DNA from: Liquidambar formosana | Taxonomy: Eukaryota; Streptophyta; Magnoliopsida; Saxifragales; Altingiaceae | DNA length: 64,000 nucleotides | Direction: 5' to 3' | Assembly: GCA_039720395.1 (NCBI GenBank) | Contig: CM077829.1 | Location: 24,507,955 to 24,571,954, forward strand | In this document: positions 56,762 through 64,000 of the stretch, piece by piece | Layout of the letters: each line of letters opens with the position of its first letter | How positions within the stretch are numbered: position 1 is the first letter of the stretch | Notes under the pieces: generated by a model | Databases searched by the model: none | Told to the model about the DNA's origin: nothing | Seen by the model: only the letters and a program-made list of their open reading frames with translations | Position numbers and translations under genes: made by a program

Positions 56762-58362
56762 TAAGATTTAAAGGTAACAAGAAAATTATTGATCTATTTT
56801 ATCAATTAAAATTTATAAAGAGACTTTCTAATTATTTTCTAATTATTTATCTATCAGCATTAAACAAAAGTTTCTAATACCCATGTTGCCCAATTACAAA
56901 ATTTTTTTTTTATAAAAAAATCATACTTATTTCTTCAAGACAAATAAACATAATATTACTCTAAAATAGAAATAAATAAAATCATTTATCCACATTGCCT
57001 AATAACATTATAGCATTCTAGAATCCAAATATTAGAACAAGAAACAAAAAAAATAAAATAAAATGCATTAAGAAATTTGTATGAATTACATACCTGATAT
57101 CGTGTTCTCACACTCACAAATTGTAGCCTTGTACGTAGGATTTGTCTGGTCAATTTTGTATTACAATGTTAGATTTTTTTCACTGTCAATCCATCATTAA
57201 ACAGAATTAAATAAGTAAACAAACAAAAATTGATTCATTTTGATTTAAAAATTACGCTTAATGAGTTAATGAACAAATGAATTTTGAAATATGCGTCACT
57301 AATAAGATTTTTTTTAATATAAAATTTTCATTTTACTATTTCAAAATCTTTTGTTAGTCTAAGTGTCTAACAAAGTGAAGAATTTGTGAGCCAAGTCCTC
57401 AGATAGAATTTCATTCTTCAAGAATGAAGACACCCAACATTTTGGCCCCCTAACTCCCAACTTAGATGGAATAATTTATTATGATATGGAATTTTTTTAT
57501 ATAAAGTTTTCAACTTTTCATTTTAATAGAGCATTACAGCAAAAATCAAGACAAGTAGACAATAGTATATGATTGTATAAATTAAAGTATTTATATAAGA
57601 ATATAAAATGAAGATTGAAGAGGAGAAGTGGTCCAACCTGATGGGCTGACGGCAGCCGAAAAGGTTTCCTACTTTCCTCACTTTCCTGCTAACTTTGTTC
57701 TCTTGCACGGTTCCACCAAAAAGACAAAGAGAATATGTTATATGTGGACTGTGGTGTTGTCTTTTGGATTTTTTCCAAAATCCAAAAATCAATTCTTTTT
57801 TAGAGAATTAGGGGAGATTCTTAGTGGAATTGTGGTGGAGATAAAATGATAAAACTCATAAAAAGGATTTACTGATTTAGCCATTTAGGGAATTAGGGAT
57901 TTCATGGTTTCATCAGTTGCACAGAAGGGTTAGAAGACCGAAGGAAGGGACGGAAGAAGAAGAGGGACTATCTCGGACTGAAGCTGAACAGGGATATCAA
58001 AGATGGGTATGGCTATTTATATTGGAAAAGACATAAAGCTGGAAAGGCATGTGGGTGTATGGCTGTGTGCATTGGAAACGTAAAGAGAAAGGCAAATGGG
58101 TATGCTGCCATATAGGGTTTAGGGAAAAATTGGAGTGGTTTGACCAAACTATCCCCTTAAAGTTATTTTTTTAATCTAAAAGTTGGGTTAGTTTGGTAAA
58201 ATTGAAACATTAACTTTGATTTGGTAAGGTGCATCCCACCAATTGTGGTGGTCACCTAATATATTTTGTACAAATGTTGCAAAACTATTGGTAGGGTCAG
58301 TTTTTTTTCCAAAATTTTGGAGGGGCCATAGCCCCCTCTGGTCCCTTGTATGTTCCGCCCCT
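56762..58362. other. hAT 5' internal non-coding part
   Basis: AT-rich sequence between the transposase start and the right terminal repeat, including the CAATTGTGG and GGGGCCATAGCCCCC subterminal blocks. The latter forms a small inverted repeat near 58323. No other gene seen. Confidence 0.6.
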
Positions 58363-58650
58363 GCTCCTGCTTTTCTTTCTTTTCTTTTCTTTTTCTTTTT
58401 TTTTAGGGGGGGGGGGGGTTTAGAGGTGGAGACTATATATGTTGGTTGCCATTGGAGCCATCGTTGCCCTTAAATCTAAGGGCTTGGGTGGCTGTGGTGC
58501 TAGTCTGCAAAAATGGAGGCAATCAGTTTTGTTAAAGAATAAAGAGATGGGTGTTGTGGTCAAGGTTAGAGTTTAGTGGATGGGAAAGATAGAGAAGAGG
58601 ACCACGACAGTTAATTTCTAAAGGAGTAAAATAATAATGATTTTTTTTTT

Positions 58651-59625
58651 TGTTAGAGATATTGGCCATTTATTAATGTGGGTCCCATGTATAATTTGAG
58701 GTGGGTCCATATTGGAATTAGTTAATCTCTATGTGGAGATTTAATTCAAATATTTAATTGGCCAAAATCATTAATGGGTGAATGAGAAATTGTTCTCTAA
58801 AGTCACCTTTGAATAGTTGGTTGAGTTCTCTAAAGTCACCTTTGAATAGTTGGTTGAAGAATGGTAATAAGGCTTGTCCCACATTGGATAATTATGAAAT
58901 TCTGAGTGAATTCATATACACATACTTTGGACCTATGGTTTGGGCCCAAAGGGCACCCAAGTTTTGTGAGGAGGGAGGACCTAGCCAATATTGGGTTTGG
59001 ACCTAAAAACACACACGTGCGCCTGCCCACACCACACCGAACCGAGCCGGGCTGAGTCAAGAAGACTGACCCATGTGTGTTATTTTTTAAGCAAAATTTA
59101 TTTTTGCTAATTAATTTAATTACCGTTAAGTTAAGTCTGTCTATTAACCCAGAACAGTCATGAACAAAAGACACACCTGATCAATGTGCCTTTTGGACTG
59201 TTCTGGAGAGTCACTTTTGGGTTGTTTATTTAAACTACATTTTCGCAGTCAATTAGAGGTTAATCAAGAGTTTAATTTTCAACTGTTTAAGAGAGAAAGT
59301 AAGGACACAGTGGGTTCGCCAGACACGCAGATTGCAGTGCTTCTTTTGTGTGGCAGATCATTGTATCCTAGGAGGCAGACGTCTAAGAGACTCAAAACAC
59401 CAAGTGAGGGGCAAAATCTGTCTTAAAGAAATAGCATCAAACGCTACCCTTGATCAATCCGGTTCTGTTTTATTATCTTCTGTATTCTGTAAGTTTGTGA
59501 ATTTCCAGAATTTATTTCGGTTTCTTTTATATATTTTGTATGTTTGAGTAATCCAGAATAATTCATGTATTATATACATACTGTTTTGATAGAATTATAC
59601 ATAAGTAAAACAATATTTTCCAACA
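58651..59625. repeat. Solo LTR
   Basis: 975 bp from TGTTAGAGATATTGG to TATTTTCCAACA, flanked by TTTTT on both sides (58646-58650 and 59626-59630). Copy 1 reads through this place without it. TGTTAG...CAACA ends are typical of Copia LTRs. With no internal region beside it, recombination between two LTRs is the simplest origin. The T-rich site makes the duplication less informative than usual. Confidence 0.82.
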
Positions 59626-59997
59626 TTTTTTACTAAAAATGGGGGTTAGAAAACAAGTCTTACAATGCCAAATTAATAGAGCTGCCTTAATTTTTTTCCT
59701 TGATGTGATTATTGTCCTTTTTTCTTTTGGATACAATTCTTCTATTTTTCATTTTTATGATGCTTGCGAGTTAGAAATATGGAATAGAAGAAACATTTTG
59801 TTATTATTTTTTAGATAGAGATAGGGATCGAGGAAAGGATAACCATTGATTTAAACATAAAAAAGATAGAGAAAAAGTTATTCTTAACGTACAGTTTTTA
59901 ATGCAAAAATTCAGGAACCTATTGATAACTATTAAGTTTTTTGTTGTGTAAACACTTAACTAACGCTAATTGTCTTTAGGACATATATTTTAAAAAT

Positions 59998-60104
59998 GCA
60001 ATCTCGACACGGTTACGACACGACACGGACACTTCGACACGGCAATTTCTAAAAATTCAAGACACGACACGGCAGGGATACGGCAATAAATAAATAAATA
60101 AATA

Positions 60105-60137
<33 letters not shown>

Positions 60138-60913
60138 TAATTTTATGTAATGTTTTAAAATTGTTTGAAGTTTGAACATTTTTGTATCTCACCATAAGAA
60201 CGATATGACTCACGGTATGATATTAGTGCCCTTTAACCCCTTTTCAAAAGTTAACTATAGTTGACTTAAATCTTACCCTGATTAAAACCACTCATTATAG
60301 TTGTACGGTGTGCAGAATCCCTTCCCTTCTTTTAAGCATTCGGTCAATAAAGTCACTCATCTCCTGTTTCCAAAAAGCAATAAAGTCACTTATTATAGCT
60401 GTACAGTGTACAGAAATCCCTACGCTTCCCTTCTTTTAAGCCTTTGGTCTAAAGGTAATAAAGTCACTCATCTCCTGTTTTCCAAATGAAGAAATAGGGG
60501 GAAGCGAGAGAAGAAGAGAAGCAGACGAAGACTGGGGGAAGCGAGATGAAGAGAAGCAGACGGAAGACGGAGAAGCAAGTCGGCAACGGCAATAGCAGCA
60601 GCAGCAGAAGAGTTATTTTTTTTTCTTTAGTTTTTTTTTTTCAATTTTTTGTGGGTTCAGTTTTCCAACGAACTGTGGACGTCAACCTCCGTCAATGGCG
60701 AAAGGCAGGCTTCTCCCTTCTCACGCCGTGTCTTACAAGTGTCGGAGCCGTGTCCCATAAGTGTCCAAAATTATTTTACAATTTTTATTTTTTTGACACG
60801 TACGGAGCGTGTCCGACACGTGTTGGAGGCGTGTCTGGAGCGTGTCTGCGTCCGACACTTGTCGGACACAGCCACATCTCCAAAACAGGCGTGTCCATGC
60901 TTCCTAGGCAATC
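59998..60913. mobile_element. Insertion with GACACG-rich ends, class unknown
   Basis: Absent from copy 1, where the flanks (ATATTTTAAAAA and CAATTCACCAC) are about 35 bp apart. The left end has CGACACGG and ACACGACACGGACAC repeats. The right end has GTGTCCGACACGTG, GCGTGTCTGGAGCGTGTCTG and CGGACACAGCC, that is, the same short word inverted. A (TATG)n run lies at about 60110-60138. The long frame 60546-61019 has no recognisable domain. I could not define exact ends or a target duplication. Confidence 0.6.
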
Positions 60914-61086
60914 GCCAATTCACCACAAAAAGGGTCATCTTAAGAGAAAATTAGGGAGAAGTCCATATGCAAGGTTTTATGAAGGCAAAAGTCAAAGTAA
61001 TTTTCTTATACAACGCTAAGTCCAATAACAACATGAAACATTATCTTTTAATTATTTTTTTGATTGATTTTTTTTTAAAAAAAATA

Positions 61087-61360
61087 CTCTATTCGTCCCA
61101 CAAAAATAGGCCAAGTTTTACAAAACATGTAATGTAAGAAAAACCATCATTGCATTCACTTGTCATTTATTAAACTCTATCTTTCCAAAAATACTCTTTC
61201 CTATTTAAGTATTGGGTTTTGTGTTGAGAGTAATTATTAAAATAACAAAGGATAGTATAAGAAAGTTCAAAAAACTTATGATTTAATTTTTCAAAATGGG
61301 CACACATTTTGGAACATAAAAAATTAACAAAAATGGCTTATCTTTGCAGAATGGAGGGAG
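61087..61360. mobile_element. Stowaway MITE, copy 2
   Basis: 274 bp flanked by TA, orthologous to 50275-50551. Its left end has decayed to CTCTATTCGTCCCACAAAAAT, while the right end keeps ATGGAGGGAG. Confidence 0.88.
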
Positions 61361-61602
61361 TACCATATTTTCCCTCTTGTATTTTATGGTCAGTCATCGA
61401 GTTGTTAACATAAAATATTCTCATAGAGTTTTTTTTTTTAATTTTTCTCGTTAACTTACGCCATACAGCCATAGATAACGTAATTCCCATTTTAATCTCC
61501 ATAATCATGCCATATTTCAATTTTGAACTTGTGTAGAGGTTCGTGCTGTTCATTACATCGAGGCTATTTTCCAATTTTTGCATCTTCATCATTACCATAG
61601 TC

Positions 61603-61910
61603 ATGCAATGTAACTGTTTGTACATTAGGTAAAATGACCAGAGTGAAGCCTATAAATGTTTATGCATCAGACCAGGCTAATGCATGTACTTGTTTCGTAT
61701 GGTTGAACATCACTCGAACAAAATGCATGTAATCATTTCAATGTAGTTGTACATCTGACCAACTGGATGCAATGTAGCTGTTCAAGAATCATGCCAGTCA
61801 AATGCATGTAGCTGTTTCACATGGTTATGTATCACCCCAACCTAATGCATGTAACTGTTTCAATGTGGTTGTGCATCACTCCATCCTACTGCATGTAATT
61901 GTTTCTTGTA
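61603..61910. repeat. Degenerate GCATGTAACTGTTTC repeats, copy 2
   Basis: Five or six imperfect units of about 60-70 bp (AATGCATGTAACTGTTTCA...GGTTGT.CATCACTCCA). The same array is in copy 1 at about 51712-52020. Function unknown. Confidence 0.7.
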
Positions 61911-62187
61911 ACATTTTCATCACAAGAGAATGTAAGTGGAAATCGTACACAACATTCAACATCCATATGATTAGACATGTATCCATTCTTAACTTTTAGT
62001 ATCTATTTTGATTTACTAACTAAAGTCCAAAGTTAAGAAATTTTCATGTCATGTTTTTTCCATGCAACTTTTTTGCCGGCATAATACAGTTACATACTAT
62101 TTTGAAAAATTAAAAGGGTACAATTATTTGAAAATTGCTATGGGAGACAAATGAAGAGAAATTTTTGGGAGAAAAATAAGGAGAGAA

Positions 62188-62480
62188 TTTTGGGACAAAA
62201 AATAACCAAATTGCAATGACGGAGGGTATGGTTATAGGATATAAATAAAGATAGAATTTTGGCTAAGATTTTCCCCACCGTTTATAGCCCTAAACGATTT
62301 TCAGTTACAATGTTACATGACAGTAGGGTATGAGCATTTTTGTCATGCCATATTTTAATGGACTTGTGGATATATGCGATTTTTTCTTGGACCTGTGCCA
62401 GCATAAGTCTTAAAATATATTTTTGTCCACAAGTTTCCCTTCTTTTACTATATATATATATATATATATACAGTATTGAT
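62188..62480. other. Spacer right of the duplication
   Basis: AT-rich, ending in a (TA)n run at about 62448-62470. No gene seen. Confidence 0.5.
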
Positions 62481-62483
62481 CCC

Positions 62484-62525
62484 ATCAGCACGTGCTGATG
62501 TAGGGATATATCAGCACGTGCTGAT
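62484..62525. promoter_or_regulatory. Two 16-bp palindromes with G-box core
   Basis: ATCAGCACGTGCTGAT occurs at 62484-62499 and again at 62510-62525, ten bases apart. Each has CACGTG in the centre, the classic plant G-box bound by bHLH and bZIP factors. They lie just upstream of the GC-rich exon-like region. They might instead belong to a mobile element end. Confidence 0.6.
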
Positions 62526-62539
62526 CTGGCCGTCCATTC

Positions 62540-63200
62540 CCTTAAATGCTCATCCAATGGCTGGCAATGCAAAGACCCGAAAACCCTTATGGAAACGGAT
62601 CCTCCCTAACCCGCATACCACATTTGAGGGGAAAAACATGAATCGGCGCCAATTTTTTGCCAAAACCTCGTCGCATCCCGCCCTCCTCTACCTCTGGCGA
62701 TTTGGTAAACCCTTCTTCCACAGTCGGTTTTGCAAGTGTTCATCTTCTCCAAATCAATCCGTCGCTGGTATTTGGGAGCAGGAACGGCCGTTGCAACTGT
62801 ACCGGTCGCTGGCCATCGTCAGTCGCTTTCGGGAGTGAAAGTAGTAGATACCCTCCTCATTCCCGCCTCTGTCGCGACATCAGCGGAAGCCCTAGCTTTC
62901 TCATCCTCCACAATCCAGCCTCGGAAGCCAGCATTTTCCGGCGAAGCCTCCGGCGAGGACCACACAGCAGCGGGGAGGAGAGGTACGCAGACTTCCTTTT
63001 TTCTTTTTCTTGTTCTGTTTTTTTTCCTCGCTTGGTTTGCTTCATGTTTTCTCTCCCTTTGTTTTTCCAGCCAGCCTCCGAAGCCAGCATTTTCCGGGGA
63101 AGCCTCCGGCGAGGGCCACACAGTAGCGGGGAGGAGAGGTACGTTATTGAGGAAATGGTATTTGATGCCTCTTTTTTTAGGGTGTTTGCTAGGGTTTTAA
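62540..63200 (+). other. GC-rich exon-like region with a duplicated 73-bp block
   Basis: The block at 62915-62987 (CCAGCCTCGGAAGCCAGC...GAGGAGAGGTACG) recurs at 63071-63143 with about five changes. Each copy ends in GAGGAGAG followed by GTACG, a good splice donor. The second is preceded by TTTTTCCAG, a good acceptor. The stretch is GC-rich beside AT-rich DNA. Frames over 62657-63367 and 62730-63200 read through but look like no known protein. I take it as a possible 5' untranslated or first-exon region of a gene that continues to the right, or as captured exon DNA in a mobile element. Confidence 0.4.
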
Positions 63201-64000
63201 TTTTTGTTATTTTGTTTGTGAGGAAAAATTGTTGCTGCAGTTACTATGTTTTTTTTTTTGGTAAAGCTGAATTTTTTTTGGGAAAAAATCAGTGTTTGGT
63301 TTTTCTGAGAAAATGTAGCAAAAGAAAGGACCAAATTTTCGCGATCCTTCAAGTTTTCAACATTTAATAGATTTTTTGTGCTACGGTTACATCTTGTTTG
63401 TTGGACCCTTAATTATTAGAATTTTTATCAAACAAGTAGACCTTCATTTCAACATTTATGTAATATATACTAAAATGTAGATAAAAGTTATCAATACATA
63501 CGGACACTTGGCGTCCCAATAGTAGCCTTTCATGATTAATTTTACTGCTGCTTCTTGTTCTGCAATTTGGTTTGAGGATTTGTGCATTGAATTAGCGTTG
63601 GATTCGTTTGTTCTGGACATTAGTGAAACTTGCCTCTTGTGTGAAGTTAAATTGGTAGTTCTGCCAAGCTGATGGTACAATTTTTTCAAAGTTAATGCCT
63701 AGATCAATCATGGAATCTAGTTTAGGCATAATATTGCTTTAGTAGAATCGCATGTTGACGACATGGTCTATCCATCAAATTTTTTTTTAGGGTAAACAGA
63801 AAGAGTGGGTGGGGGAGGCGCAAAGCATTAAAATTTATTATGTCAGGAGGTTTCGTGCAGTTAAAAATAATGCAATTGTAGGTATCCCAAGGGTGGGAGA
63901 CTGAAGTGGCATAATGAGGAGTTATCTTTTCATTATTATCTATTCAGTGATTTACTTGTTTTTTTATTTTTAATTTTAAATTATTATAACAATGTAGCAT
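63201..64000. other. AT-rich DNA to the window edge
   Basis: T-rich, intron-like composition. The frame 63456-63689 (minus) resembles nothing. If a gene begins at 62.6 kb this would be its first intron. Confidence 0.35.

Larger units (their letters stand above)
54421..58363 (-). mobile_element. hAT transposon with broken TTF-finger transposase in copy 2
   Basis: 3,943 bp with ends CAGGGGCGGAACC and (reverse complement) CAGGGGCGGAACA, flanked by CTCTAGCT (54413-54420) and CTCCTGCT (58364-58371), a diverged 8-bp duplication. Copy 1 is uninterrupted here. The transposase lies on the minus strand, and a LINE fragment occupies its 3' side. Length and ends fit a once autonomous hAT. Confidence 0.9.
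52263..62187 (+). repeat. Tandem segmental duplication, copy 2
   Basis: Partner of 42577-52262 in direct orientation and directly adjacent. It is enlarged by a hAT (54421-58363), a solo LTR (58651-59625) and a GACACG-rich insertion (59998-60913). After subtraction of insertions both units are about 4-4.5 kb. Confidence 0.88.

Noticed and set aside
63456..63689. 77-codon minus-strand frame
   Set aside because: No recognisable motif, AT-rich intron-like context.

Overview
The window is nuclear DNA from a flowering plant, probably a eudicot. The evidence is a chloroplast-type beta-carotene hydroxylase gene with seven exons and GT-AG introns, plant LTR retrotransposons (Ty1/copia, a Ty3/gypsy chromovirus, a Tat/Ogre-like Ty3/gypsy), plant hAT elements, Stowaway MITEs and a tRNA-type SINE. 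I cannot name the species. The only host gene I can support with confidence is the hydroxylase at 37262-39485 (minus).

Left part, 1-35.5 kb: a nest of retrotransposons. An old decayed Copia (RNase H remnant about 850-1262, plus) received a second Copia on the minus strand ('Copia A', LTRs 1368-1790 and 35077-35501, target duplication ACTAT). Copia A was split twice. A chromoviral Ty3/gypsy ('RLG1', 2433-11326, target duplication AGATC) sits in its RT/RNase H region. A 20,064-bp Tat/Ogre-like element ('RLG2', 14594-34657, target duplication AGCAG) sits in its gag. LTR divergence judged by eye fits this order: Copia A about 93% identity, RLG1 about 98%, RLG2 above 99%.

RLG2 is the most interesting object. 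Its gag-protease and RT/RNase H/second RNase H/integrase lie on the minus strand and are separated by a 170-bp intron. Between integrase and the 3' LTR it carries two genes on the opposite strand. One is a seven-exon plant-mobile-domain (PMD) gene whose introns are all phase 0 (19390-22135). The other is a single-exon 428-codon gene that looks like the DUF7745 family (22593-23879). Each has its own TATA-like box, and each is preceded by a copy of an 80-bp GC-rich nested palindrome that also lies upstream of the TATA box in both LTRs. Beside the 3' LTR is a roughly 1.35-kb array of small hairpins whose stems differ from unit to unit yet stay complementary.

Middle, 35.5-42.6 kb: degraded DNA, the beta-carotene hydroxylase gene, a SINE candidate and AT-rich spacer with microsatellites.

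Right part, 42.6-62.2 kb: a tandem segmental duplication (about 42577-52262 and 52263-62187). Copy 1 gained Copia B (44663-49369, LTRs that look identical) and a 914-bp non-autonomous hAT. Copy 2 gained a 3.9-kb hAT with a broken TTF-finger transposase and an internal LINE fragment, a 975-bp solo LTR and a GACACG-rich insertion. Each copy is therefore the empty site for the other's insertions; a Stowaway MITE is shared by both. The last 1.8 kb has two 16-bp G-box palindromes and a duplicated 73-bp GC-rich exon-like block that may be the 5' end of an unidentified transcription unit.
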